From Homalodisca vitripennis (lineage: Eukaryota > Arthropoda > Insecta > Hemiptera > Cicadellidae): a DNA stretch of 64,000 bases. Below are positions 36,449 through 44,991 of the stretch, one piece after another (within the stretch, counting starts at the first letter, position 1; every line of letters begins with the position of its first letter). The notes beneath the pieces are model-generated. The model saw nothing but the letters and a program-made list of their open reading frames with translations. It did not search any database and had not been told where the DNA came from. Made by a program: the position numbers and the translations under genes. The DNA is taken from assembly GCF_021130785.1 (NCBI RefSeq), contig NC_060208.1, positions 54,416,501-54,480,500 on the forward strand, in the 5' to 3' direction.

Positions 36449-37855
36449 ATGTTGACGCTACCAGAAGAGGTATTGGAGATAATTGTTGCACATTTGACAG
36501 CAAAAGAGTTGGCTGCATGCTGTGGTGTATCTTTGGGCTGGAGAGAACTCTTCAACAAAGATATATTTTGGAAGCGCTTCTGTGACAAGAGGTTACCTGA
36601 ATACCTGAGAACTATTAGCTCTCGTGTGACACCAAGATTTGTCATTCCACAAAACTCTAACAGTGACCTGACACCACTGTGTGACTGGAGATTAAGTTAC
36701 ATGAGAGAGGCTCATCTGTGGGCAAATTTGCTTGAAGGCAGGCATACAATAGAATACCTTGACTCAGAAGTTAATTCTGTAATCATACAGTGTAAATTCT
36801 TAAAAAATGATTTCCTGTTGACATTGGGCAGCAAGATTGTAGTATATGATATAAGAGCAACACCAGTAATTTACGTGGAAAATCCAATTCGATTGCTGCC
36901 TATGCATTCTGTGGACTTATGTGAGGTTTTTGGTGACAGGATCGTCATTGTTCAATATTTCGTGGTACAGGTATACCATATCAATTTAGTACTACAGAAT
37001 TGGCCACAAGAGCGTATTTTCGTTTACAATCAGGACACGGAATGTACTTTTGAAGAAAATCAAGATATTAATAGTCATATTTTGGGACTTCCACTTTGTG
37101 CCAGAAAACCAGTTTGTAAAATTATAGGAAATATTTTTTTAGGTAGTGACCAGATCAATGGAAGCATCCACATTTGGGACCTCAAGACAGGAAAGAAAAT
37201 AAAAGAGGAAGTGTTCAAATTAGCATTGAGTTCTAGATTTATTGAATTTAAACCCTCTACAACTTGCAAAACTGAAATAGTAGTGGTGTTGAAACAAAAC
37301 ATGGCCGATGGGGAATGTTTTCTTTTTCTAGTGTACAATTTGCAATCATTTGAGTTTTACCCTTTGGCTAAAAGCTACAGCAGATACAGTCAGTGTTTAT
37401 TATTTGGCGAACATCTAGCCATAGTATCTTTTAATAACTTACAGATATTAAATTACAAAACATGTGAGATGATCAGAGAGTTGTTCAGTGAGTCAGTGAC
37501 TATAGATGTCTGGAAGAATAATATAGTTTTTAATGAAGGCAAGAATCTGAGAAGATTTTTATCATCAGCAGAAGAAGTGACATTGTTAGAATTGGATATG
37601 AAAATTGTTCACTTTAAGTTGTTCAATGACAAGTTCTTAAGAGTGTCTGTGAAAGGTGATGGAAAACAGGATTGGCAAGGACAAATGTGTGGTTGGAATA
37701 TTGAAATAGAAAGAACGTATTGGAATATTGGAAATGATTGGAAGAAAATTATCCAGTTCCCATTTCGTGTCAATGACTTGTGTGTAAACGAGCCTTGCAC
37801 AAAAATTGTGGCGTCGGTAATTGGATTACCGTGGGTATTGATTAATTATTGGTAA
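36449..37855 (+). CDS. F-box protein with a putative C-terminal beta-propeller
   Basis: A 468-residue intact frame. Residues about 1-45 are an F-box: LPEEVLEIIVAHLTAKELAA, then CCGVSLGWRELFNKDIFWKRFC, with the usual Leu-Pro start and Trp near the end. The F-box binds Skp1 in an SCF ubiquitin ligase. The remaining ~400 residues show repeated short hydrophobic strands (for example GSIHIWDLKTGKKI, a WD40-like blade) and probably form a propeller that recruits substrate; that fold is inference. A TTTTCTTCCAG acceptor ends at 36439, 9 nt before the ATG, so the whole coding sequence sits in one terminal exon behind a 5' UTR intron. No stops, frameshifts or transposon sequence lie within it. The substrate and orthologue are unknown. 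Confidence 0.88.
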   Translation: MLTLPEEVLEIIVAHLTAKELAACCGVSLGWRELFNKDIFWKRFCDKRLPEYLRTISSRVTPRFVIPQNSNSDLTPLCDWRLSYMREAHLWANLLEGRHTIEYLDSEVNSVIIQCKFLKNDFLLTLGSKIVVYDIRATPVIYVENPIRLLPMHSVDLCEVFGDRIVIVQYFVVQVYHINLVLQNWPQERIFVYNQDTECTFEENQDINSHILGLPLCARKPVCKIIGNIFLGSDQINGSIHIWDLKTGKKIKEEVFKLALSSRFIEFKPSTTCKTEIVVVLKQNMADGECFLFLVYNLQSFEFYPLAKSYSRYSQCLLFGEHLAIVSFNNLQILNYKTCEMIRELFSESVTIDVWKNNIVFNEGKNLRRFLSSAEEVTLLELDMKIVHFKLFNDKFLRVSVKGDGKQDWQGQMCGWNIEIERTYWNIGNDWKKIIQFPFRVNDLCVNEPCTKIVASVIGLPWVLINYW

Positions 37856-39891
37856 AATCGTAATGCATTCTGTCACATAATATATTGACAAGCAAGCATA
37901 AAAATAGGATTGTAATACAGAGTTACCTGAAATGATCCATGCATTGTAAATAGACTTATGGATGGTGGCATACCTCCAATACAAGTTTTTTACTTGGCTA
38001 TTAAGTATTACATCTCAGCTGATGTAATTTTTTTAGATCAGAGAAAGACAGTTTATTTCTTGTTCAGTAGGCAACAGCTGGGGAACACAAAATCAATTGA
38101 GATCATTTACCTACATTCAGGGGATTGTACGGCTTAATGATTGCTGTGGACGTCAACAACACCACTCCCCTGTTTGTTGATAATTAATGACAGTTTCTAG
38201 GTGATTCTTGTATGAGACATTGAAATATATTGCTATAGTTGATGTAGGAAAAGAATACTATGGTAAAGATTTAGGCCTATATGTGTTTAAGTGTGTATTT
38301 ATTTTAATAAAAAAGAATACACAAATATGTGTAATAGCAATAAAAGTGCAAAGTAATAAGCATATATTAGTAGGCCTTTATTGCATTTTAGTTATAAAGC
38401 AATAAGATCTGCATTTTATTTTGAAACACACATCGCACACACCACACAAGTGTATTTATATAGGCTTACAAAACATATAATCAATTTTTCAATGACAAAC
38501 AGCACTCATTTAATACACCTTTTCGTACCTCATTATGTACTTTTTAGTGTCTTCAGGATGTGTACCAATTTTTCAATACAATAATTGTTGTTTTAAAAAA
38601 GCAGCAATAAAGCAACAAATATATTGAAAATTATAAACCACTGAAATTTGAGAATAACAATGCTATGAAATCTTAAAAAATAGATCTGTAATTGTGGAAC
38701 TGTATCTGGTAATAACCTTATTGTTAAACTGAAGTTGGCTAATTAATTAGTGTTTTTCCAACTTCTGAAAATGGAACCAGTTGGCTTTGTAACACTGGTG
38801 TTTCTGAACCAATCCATAGTGTAACACATTGTAGTAAATAAATGGAACAAGTTTTATTACTTTTAAAAGTGGAAAAAGTCAAAGGAGATGGCTATGAGCC
38901 CAACCAAAGTGGAATAGTATATTGAGAGCGGAGACCCCAATGACCACAACTATACCACTTTTAAAGTTGAATAACTAGACATTCGGAAATCTTGTAACTT
39001 CTGAGCCATATTGAAGCAAGATATGTTATTGGTTAGGCTGTACCACTTTTATAAATGTTACAAAATGTGCATATGACACAGATAGTGGGCCAAATTGAAG
39101 AGGAATGTGTTATGAGTAATAAGTCATTTAGTAGGATATAAATACATACACTATTACAAATTGTAATGCAAAACAGTTGCCCTGTCATAGTATAACCTTA
39201 TCAACTATATAACTACTAATACAAATAATTATAACTGTTAAAACATACAACTGAAAATATTTTACACATTTTGAAAATAGGCTGAATTAAAAAAATATTT
39301 AATTTCTGAATTATTTAATTTTGTTTTAAAATCTTTATTTGATATAATTTAAAAACGTAAAGAATTGAAAAGGTCAACTCATACATAAACTTGTGTTTGT
39401 CCTATGAAATGAAACTGGAAGAAGTCTCTGTGTTGTATTACAACTGTAGGGAGATTAACTGTTTCTAATGCTAAATGTTTGTTTCGATGTAATATAAAAT
39501 AAAACCTCAAAAAGATAAAAGTTATGGTTGTGTAAAGATTGATAGTCGTATAAAAACCGTTCTGCATTGTGCCATAAAGGTGGATTTGGTTGATTTGGAC
39601 ACATAAAATATTTGTTTATATAACTTGAATACACATTAGATGAACAACCACCAAATTGAAATGAAATACTGACTGAAGAAACTCAGTTTTTAACCTAGAA
39701 GTTTTGAAACGTCCTCGACAAATGCTACTATGCCATATGAAATACTTTAAAATGGAAGTAAATTACTATGAATGACTACTTTGAAGTAGACACCTAGGTA
39801 GCTACTAGGCTACCGGGAAAACTTAAGCCAAAAGGATTGCAAGGGCTGAAAGTAGATATGTTTTACTGAGGTGTGCTTCTCAGATTGAGTA

Positions 39892-39893
<2 letters not shown>
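37856..39893. other. 3' region of the F-box gene and AT-rich DNA
   Basis: The F-box 3' UTR probably ends at one of the AATAAA sites near 38306 or 38338. The rest shows no gene. Short frames at 38208-38584 and 39379-39567 have no recognisable domain. Confidence 0.5.

Positions 39894-39945
<52 letters not shown>
39894..39945. repeat. (AT)n microsatellite abutting the Polinton
   Basis: A pure AT dinucleotide tract of about 52 bp that ends at the left target duplication of the Polinton. The continuation on the right side (after 58047) is also AT-rich, so the element inserted at the edge of an AT repeat. Confidence 0.93.
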
Positions 39946-39949
<4 letters not shown>

Positions 39950-39951
39950 CA
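39946..39951. repeat. Target-site duplication CATACA (left)
   Basis: Identical to 58042-58047 directly outside the opposite terminus. Confidence 0.95.
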
Positions 39952-40408
39952 AGTAGATATGAATATGGGGTTTCTAGCTCACTTTTGGGACAGACGGTAA
40001 ATCAATGAAAAATACTGTTTAAAGGACAATAAACGAATCTGTAACTCACGAATGAAAAATTACCGAATCTATAGCTGTTTGCTTCTACTTTCTTGAGCTG
40101 TCAAATCAATCTATTTGAAATGTCTCGAATAAACGAAAAATCTTCTACTCTACAAAATTGACGGTAACACAGTCTTTATCTTTAATAGTCTTCTTTCCAG
40201 TAACAACCAAGTGTAATTTATCATGTTTATTCAATTCTTTAATCTTTTTTTCATCCAAAACATTCAAAAGTCTGTTCGGTAAGTGTACTTTATTATCTTC
40301 CAACTCGGCAATTATTGTAAACCCGAATTTATCTTTTATTTTCTCCAAATTCAAAATTTTGTATTTCTTATTTTCTTCTAATTCATTCAACTTCTTATAT
40401 TCTTTAAA
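39952..40408. repeat. Polinton left terminal inverted repeat, 457 bp
   Basis: Pairs with 57585-58041 with no difference I could find by eye and the same length. Identity stops sharply inside the terminal-repeat gene: its first ~15 codons, inward of 40408, differ from the right copy. Confidence 0.96.
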
Positions 40409-40450
40409 CTTGAATTCACCAACAGCGTTCAACTCTTTCAAGAACTCCAT
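40145..40450 (-). CDS. Terminal-repeat protein, left copy (small basic protein)
   Basis: A 101-residue Lys/Glu-rich protein encoded almost wholly in the left terminal repeat. Its twin lies at 57543-57848; the two differ at only about five residues, all in the first 14. The central part (YKILNLEKIKDKFGFTIIAE, then LEDNKVHLPNRL) alternates short strands and turns in a way that would suit an OB-fold-like nucleic-acid-binding protein, but this is inference and no motif proves it. Its place at the element ends would fit a role at termini or in replication. It starts at a TTTTTTCTATCTAAATGG signal, the shared start motif of this element. Confidence 0.75.
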   Translation of the reverse strand: MEFLKELNAVGEFKFKEYKKLNELEENKKYKILNLEKIKDKFGFTIIAELEDNKVHLPNRLLNVLDEKKIKELNKHDKLHLVVTGKKTIKDKDCVTVNFVE

Positions 40451-40465
40451 TTAGATAGAAAAAAT

Positions 40466-40972
40466 TTAAAGACGGAAAAAATGAAATTTGCTAACAATCA
40501 CTCGAGAAGTCGAGGGAATTGCCAACATCTTCATTGTTTGACGAGGTTCTTCATTTAATTTCTCCAAATGTACTATAAAATCATCGAGGATTTCTAGCTT
40601 AAAATCGTAGACAAATTCAACATCCAGATAATGAAAAAATACAGGTAATATCTTTTCATAATAAACGTGTGTATTTAAACCAACAAACCTAATGTATTCT
40701 TTGAAAAGGAAAATAATTTTGTCAATGGTTCTAAGAGATAAGTAAAAATTTTTATTCTGTTTTCTAAATTCTGTAACAAAATGTGTTTGCTTCTTGTCTC
40801 CATATTGTAATTTTCTAAGCAGGTTATTCAAATGTGTTAATTTATTTCGAAATTTCTTAGGTTTAGGTCTTTCGTACAAAATTAAATTACAACCTCTACA
40901 AACTAAATATCTTTTATCGATAATTTCTCCTCTATTAGAACACTTGTAACAGTTGGCATTATACTCTTCCAT
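40466..40972 (-). CDS. Zinc-ribbon protein, possible late-transcription-factor-like
   Basis: 168 residues. The N-terminus carries a zinc ribbon, C-X2-C at residues 8-11 (CYKC) and C-X2-C at 26-29 (CRGC). Then comes a basic helical region (HLNNLLRKL, TEFRKQ) and a helical domain with YYEKILPVFFHYLD. This layout, an N-terminal ribbon followed by basic helices and a YYExI-type helix, recalls the VLTF3-like late transcription factors of large DNA viruses and, more loosely, TFIIB ribbons. Similarity is by layout only and needs a profile search. It is transcribed divergently from the 82-residue gene, with only 25 bp between start codons. The C-terminal ~20 residues are unremarkable. Confidence 0.7.
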   Translation of the reverse strand: MEEYNANCYKCSNRGEIIDKRYLVCRGCNLILYERPKPKKFRNKLTHLNNLLRKLQYGDKKQTHFVTEFRKQNKNFYLSLRTIDKIIFLFKEYIRFVGLNTHVYYEKILPVFFHYLDVEFVYDFKLEILDDFIVHLEKLNEEPRQTMKMLAIPSTSRVIVSKFHFFRL

Positions 40973-40997
40973 TTAAACAAAAAGATTTTTTGTTTAA
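40973..40997. promoter_or_regulatory. 25-bp near-palindromic bidirectional start region
   Basis: The two divergent genes start at 40972 (minus) and 40998 (plus). The spacer reads TTTAAACAAAAAG then ATTTTTTGTTTAA, a near-perfect palindrome, so each start codon is preceded by a T-run and TTTAAATGG. This is the shared start motif used twice, back to back. Confidence 0.7.
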
Positions 40998-41246
40998 ATG
41001 GAGATTATGGAACTAAGTCTACCGAGATATAAATTTTTCAGCACAAATGTTTATGTTTACATTTCTACAACAGAGATAAATAGAAATAATTTCATTCTAC
41101 TGTACAACTATTTAGGATATTTTGTCTATGATTACAAAGATTATTCCGGAAGAAATCGAGATTTTTCATCAGCGAAAGAGTATATTTTTGAAGTTTTAGA
41201 AGGAATGAAAGAGAATAATATGAATTTAGCAAATTATTTTTCTTAA
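40998..41246 (+). CDS. Small Polinton protein of unknown function
   Basis: 82 residues, with a Tyr-rich first half (YVYISTTEINRNN, LLYNYLGYFVYDYKDYSG) and a helical C-terminal end. No recognised domain, signal peptide or membrane segment. It is supported as a gene by the TTTAAATGG start signal shared with the other genes of the element and by its tight divergent pairing with the zinc-ribbon gene. The function is unknown. Confidence 0.6.
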   Translation: MEIMELSLPRYKFFSTNVYVYISTTEINRNNFILLYNYLGYFVYDYKDYSGRNRDFSSAKEYIFEVLEGMKENNMNLANYFS

Positions 41247-41283
41247 ATAAAAAATCTATTCTACTAAATAGTCATCAAACAAC

Positions 41284-41895
41284 ATGAACTCTCCAAAATC
41301 ACTTCAGTTTCTAGCATTTAAAGAACTTACCACAGGAAATAGTTATAAAGACTTCTTTGAATTACCTAAATATGTTAAACAAATGTTGATATTTTCCTTA
41401 AGTGAAAACGAATCCTTAAATGAAAACGAATTCAGAGAACTTTTAAGTACTAAAAGGTGTTCAATGCAATTTATTACAGACAACTTAGATAGTATAAATA
41501 TGTTAAATGTAATAGGAGATTTTAAATTAAATAATAGAAAAATAAGAAAAATATTCCGATTTTTACAAAATAAACTAAAACACCAACAATCTGACATTTT
41601 TCATCGCTTTTATGCTAAATTTCATTGTTTATTTGTTGAAATGTTGAGAAGACAATATCCATACTGGCCAAGGAATATGCATACAGCTAGTTTTTTAACA
41701 AGTCTTTGTAAACAACAAGATTTATCAAAGGAATTTATAAGAGATCACGCTTTTGTTGTAGATTGGGATAAATTATATGGAAAAAACATTCACGAAACAG
41801 ATATATTGTGTGTGTGTGATTCTGACGAAGAAAAGAGAAACGTTTGTCATTCAGCAATTCATTACGATATAATGAAAGACATACAAAATGAATGA
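41284..41895 (+). CDS. Polinton accessory protein with LSxxFI...VDW repeat-like C-terminus
   Basis: 203 residues, mostly helical, no membrane segment. The C-terminal part has LSKEFIRDHAFVVDWDKL. This matches the repeat seen in the 132-residue protein of the same element (44407-44805) and in repeat proteins of iridoviruses, entomopoxviruses and mimiviruses (LSxxFIxxxxxxVDWxxI). A cluster HRFYAKFHCLFVEMLRRQYPYWP lies near residue 110 without a known match. The frame is intact. It lacks the TAAATGG start signal, so it may be expressed differently or co-transcribed with the gene 37 bp upstream. The function is unknown. Confidence 0.65.
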   Translation: MNSPKSLQFLAFKELTTGNSYKDFFELPKYVKQMLIFSLSENESLNENEFRELLSTKRCSMQFITDNLDSINMLNVIGDFKLNNRKIRKIFRFLQNKLKHQQSDIFHRFYAKFHCLFVEMLRRQYPYWPRNMHTASFLTSLCKQQDLSKEFIRDHAFVVDWDKLYGKNIHETDILCVCDSDEEKRNVCHSAIHYDIMKDIQNE

Positions 41896-42076
41896 TTTGT
41901 TATAGTAATGTTTCCTTGTTTCTATACACAGCTCAACGATGAGTTTTTTCCTCTATGCGTCAAGTGTAACCGCAACAAGCGCACGCTGCACATCACTCAC
42001 GCTGGGTGTGGTCACTCTTTGTTATCAACAGTGTATCTGTAATCAAGTAACTATTTTCATACTGTATATTGTAGTG

Positions 42077-42763
42077 ATGGAAGAGGTTAATGTAATTGAA
42101 CAAGTGAATACTTTGAAACGGTACCATAGGGAGTGTGTTAAGGTTTTGTTACAAATTGAACAAAGTGGAATTGATAATATTAAGCAGAAGTATGATAGTG
42201 GTAATTTAGTGCTTTCAAAACGTCCAAAATATAGCGTTGAATCGCTGCTGAAAGAAAAAACGTCTAAAGCCAAGGATCCATCAAAGTTACATAGCTACCT
42301 TGTAAGTCTTTTAGTTAACTCATTAACAGTAAATGAAGAGCCACTTCCACTACAATCAGATCAGACTGCTGTTTATAACTTCCTCACTAAATGTAGTGAT
42401 AAGCTTAAAATAAGCAACGCAAAACATTTTAACATGTATGCTGTTTATGGCCATTATCTCTGCATTTACAAAAGTTTTTTTGAAGCTGAATACAGGGATG
42501 AGACATGGAAAAGGCATTTGAAAATTAATTTTAATATAAGTGATGGTTATGCAAGCAATCTTATAAGTGTTGGAAAACTTATAAACAAATACCCAAAACT
42601 TCAAAACTTATCAATATCAGTACACAAATTTCTACAGATCAAGAAAGAAATAAACACTATGTTGGGAAGGAATGAAGAATACAGATTGTTTTGGAAAGAT
42701 CAACAGTCCACAGTGGTGTCACCGATGTCGTCAGAACAAAGAGAAGAAATGAATATGTATTAA
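42077..42763 (+). CDS. Unknown 228-residue protein in a compositionally distinct segment
   Basis: The frame is open from 41939. I chose the ATG at 42077 because the upstream 46 codons look like translated non-coding DNA (Cys/Thr-rich, hydrophobic). The protein begins with a coiled helix (EEVNVIEQVNTLKRYHREC). It ends with a compact helical domain: YGHYLCIYKSFFEAEY, then WKRHLKINFNISDGYASNL, GKLINKYPKLQNL, FLQIKKEINTML. That arrangement resembles a helical domain of uncharacterised insect repeat proteins, but I cannot name it. Its base and codon use look less AT-biased than its neighbours. There is no TAAATGG signal, and two 49-bp direct repeats follow it. It may be a captured gene or cargo of a nested element. 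Confidence 0.55.
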   Translation: MEEVNVIEQVNTLKRYHRECVKVLLQIEQSGIDNIKQKYDSGNLVLSKRPKYSVESLLKEKTSKAKDPSKLHSYLVSLLVNSLTVNEEPLPLQSDQTAVYNFLTKCSDKLKISNAKHFNMYAVYGHYLCIYKSFFEAEYRDETWKRHLKINFNISDGYASNLISVGKLINKYPKLQNLSISVHKFLQIKKEINTMLGRNEEYRLFWKDQQSTVVSPMSSEQREEMNMY

Positions 42764-42799
42764 TCACTACGCCTGCATCATATCTGTAACACTTCCGCC

Positions 42800-42904
42800 A
42801 GTGATACCAAACAATGACCTTGCTTTGCGCACGCCGTGTGTGGTACAAGGACAGTAGTGACACCAAACAATGACCTTGCTTTGCACACGCCGTGTGTGGT
42901 ACAA
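42800..42904. repeat. Two 49-bp direct repeats
   Basis: AGTGA(T/C)ACCAAACAATGACC followed by TTGCTTTGC(G/A)CACGCCGTG and TGTGGTACAA occurs at 42800-42848 and again at 42856-42904, offset 56 bp with two differences. The content is unusually CpG-containing for this element. A weak inverted match (GGTCACTCTTTGTTATCA, near 42010) lies upstream of the preceding gene. Confidence 0.88.
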
Positions 42905-43080
42905 ATACGATGTGAATACGTCTTTAAAACGATACTTATGTTTCATCTTTAATTAATAAAAAACAACTTCTTGAAATATCTTCAATGTATTTTATTTATT
43001 CAATCCTTGTAATAACTTTTTAAGTTAACGTTTAAAAATTATTTGTTAATAGAAAACAAGAACATATTAAAAGTCTTTTG

Positions 43081-44274
43081 TTATTGAATTTCTCTAATAT
43101 CGTTCTTAATCACATCATAGGCTAAAAATTTCTCAGAAACCACAACCACATAACAAATCGCGTTTGTAACAGCTTTTTGAAAATCCATATTGATAATTAT
43201 ATCGTTCTTTGAACCAGAAATATTTGTCAAACTCTTTGTTGTATCAATGACATAAATAGGTCTATTCGCTAAAAATTCTTTAGGATTGTAATACATTTCC
43301 TTATTATTACAGTAAACTTTCTTAAAATCTTGATACATCTGATACATGATTCTGAAAAGACCTCCTGAAATGTTTAAATTTTGTAATTCATCTGGATAAT
43401 AAGAACCGTTCAATTTTACTCTGATATTTTTTACATTCAAACTATCGAACTTTGAAGGATTTTTTTCTTGATTATTCTGTCTATCTGTTTGAAAACCTAT
43501 AATAACGAACTTGGGATTGAAGATATTTCTATAAATGTTTGTAATATCGAACGAATAAGTTGTTCCGGAAATACCTTTTTGTTCAATACATTGCCAATCT
43601 AGAAAATTAAACATAATGTTTTGACTTTTTGTAATTTCATCAATCAATCTAATTTTACTCGTGGTTTTATAATCAATCATTGGAACTCTAATAAAAAAAT
43701 CTGTAATTGTTATTTTTCCATCAACAGGCATAACATTTCCAGTTGCAGTCTTCAGAATCACATCATCGTCTTCTGCTCTTATAAAACTTAGATAAAATCC
43801 TCCTTTATAGATCGGAATAGTAACATTTTCAAAAAATCCTAATCCAAAATGAGATAAATTTCCAGCTGCTTCAAAAACACCAAATTTAAAATCTGATTCA
43901 AAGCCATTAGAAGTTTGAGAAATAACATCACTTTTTGAATACGAAATAGTTCCTTTAATTGTGCTTAATTGGCCACAGTTTTCGACTTCTTCTATCAATT
44001 TATTGTGTTTTCTTACTTCAATCTTAGAAAATAAAAACGGTATAAAATTATCGATTAATCTAACATTATCAGTTCCAAGATATGCTTGACCATCTTGTTT
44101 TGTTAAAGTTCCAGAAATATAAAACTGGAAGTTAGACGAGCAAAAGTTATCTCCAAAATCAATATTAAACTCAGTTCTTTTATTCGGTTCATTCAAATGT
44201 TGTTTACTAATTGGATAGAAATTTTTAAACTCCGCCCTTTCAATATCACTAGCATATTTTCTGTAGTCCGCCAT
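43081..44274 (-). CDS. MCP: Polinton major capsid protein (double jelly-roll)
   Basis: 397 residues, intact. The sequence has the ordered features of animal Polinton/adintovirus capsid proteins: an NFQFYISGTL strand, DNVRLIDNFIPFLFSKIEVR near residues 68-88, and LSHFGLGFFENVTIPIYKGG near 140. Towards the C-terminus come FDITNIYRNIFNPKFVIIGF, a NVKNIRVKLNGSYYP segment, and ending strands (ICYVVVVSEKFLAYD). Known family members fold as two jelly rolls and form trimeric capsomers, like the adenovirus hexon. Jelly-roll assignment here comes from family resemblance, not a visible motif. Its start codon lies in TTTTCTCTTATTAAATGG. No lesions were seen. Confidence 0.85.
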   Translation of the reverse strand: MADYRKYASDIERAEFKNFYPISKQHLNEPNKRTEFNIDFGDNFCSSNFQFYISGTLTKQDGQAYLGTDNVRLIDNFIPFLFSKIEVRKHNKLIEEVENCGQLSTIKGTISYSKSDVISQTSNGFESDFKFGVFEAAGNLSHFGLGFFENVTIPIYKGGFYLSFIRAEDDDVILKTATGNVMPVDGKITITDFFIRVPMIDYKTTSKIRLIDEITKSQNIMFNFLDWQCIEQKGISGTTYSFDITNIYRNIFNPKFVIIGFQTDRQNNQEKNPSKFDSLNVKNIRVKLNGSYYPDELQNLNISGGLFRIMYQMYQDFKKVYCNNKEMYYNPKEFLANRPIYVIDTTKSLTNISGSKNDIIINMDFQKAVTNAICYVVVVSEKFLAYDVIKNDIREIQ

Positions 44275-44406
44275 TTAATAAGAGAAAATTTAGAAATTTT
44301 AAACATCATGTATAAGAAAGATATCATTTTTTCATCGATCTAATGTACGTTTTTATAAGAAAAGATATAAATTTTAGTAAAATAATTAAACAGATTACAG
44401 TCATTT

Positions 44407-44805
44407 TTAATGATCTACTTCGTCATATTCAGGATTATCTTCCTTAAATTTTGCAATTTCGGCCACATATTTCAATAAAATCTGCACAGGATAGTAACCG
44501 CTATCTATAATATTGTTCCAATCAACTGTATCTTTATTTTCATCCAAAAATTTTATACTCAAGTGTTGATAGAGACAAAGAACAGACATATGATCTTTTA
44601 ATTGATAATGTATATTTTCTTGAATGAACTCTGGGGACAGAGTTTGATATTTTGCAATGTTATACCAATTCAATTTGTTTACGTATAATCTCATCATATC
44701 TTCGGATAATTCATATTTTTGAGAAATGTCATCCCAATGTTCTTTTTTCAAATCTCTTTCGTGTTGCATGATAAAAAGATCGAAAGCACTGTAATGTCCC
44801 GCCAT
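44407..44805 (-). CDS. LSxxFI/VDW repeat protein
   Basis: 132 residues with two to three degenerate copies of a ~24-residue repeat: LSEDMMRLYVNKLNWYNI, LSPEFIQENIHYQLKDHM, LSIKFLDENKDTVDWNNI. This helical repeat family is known from insect iridoviruses, ascoviruses, entomopoxviruses and mimiviruses, with no established function. It lies upstream of the capsid gene in the same direction. The start is offset: the T-run plus TAATAAATAG signal sits 5-7 bp before the ATG instead of overlapping it. It is probably a sibling of the 203-residue protein at 41284-41895. Confidence 0.7.
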   Translation of the reverse strand: MAGHYSAFDLFIMQHERDLKKEHWDDISQKYELSEDMMRLYVNKLNWYNIAKYQTLSPEFIQENIHYQLKDHMSVLCLYQHLSIKFLDENKDTVDWNNIIDSGYYPVQILLKYVAEIAKFKEDNPEYDEVDH

Positions 44806-44832
44806 CTCTATTTATTAGGAAAAAATTTCAAA

Positions 44833-44976
44833 TCAAGTTTTTATAAATTGGCTCTTTCTTGAGTTACATTCAGCACATTTTCCAGAAATTCTCTTAACTC
44901 CATTGATGTTTGCATAGTATTTTATATCATTTGTTGCAGTTTTTTCTTTACATCTCACACAATATATGAGCGCCAT
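44833..44976 (-). CDS. 47-residue zinc-ribbon protein
   Basis: A short frame that is easy to miss. It has two C-X2-C pairs at residues 6-9 and 34-37 (CVRC, CAEC), with NGVKRISGKC between them and a basic SQFIKT end. The layout matches the N-terminal zinc ribbon of this element's own integrase (CHKC ... CSKC ... KSKFIK) and the DUF5679-type ribbons of large DNA viruses. It starts exactly at TTTTCCCTAAATAAATGG, the shared signal, which is strong support that it is a real gene. It may bind nucleic acid; in Polinton-like viruses, small basic ribbon proteins could be virion core components (inference). Confidence 0.72.
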   Translation of the reverse strand: MALIYCVRCKEKTATNDIKYYANINGVKRISGKCAECNSRKSQFIKT

Positions 44977-44991
44977 TTATTTAGGGAAAAT

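Noticed and set aside
39851..39860. A 10-bp copy of the Polinton terminus (AGTAGATATG) just outside the left end
   Set aside because: Only 10 bp matches in AT-rich DNA and the target duplication fixes the true end at 39952, so chance is adequate.
41939..42076. N-terminal extension of the 228-residue protein
   Set aside because: Cys/Thr-rich hydrophobic text with no signal-peptide logic; base composition like non-coding DNA; the ATG at 42077 is a better start.
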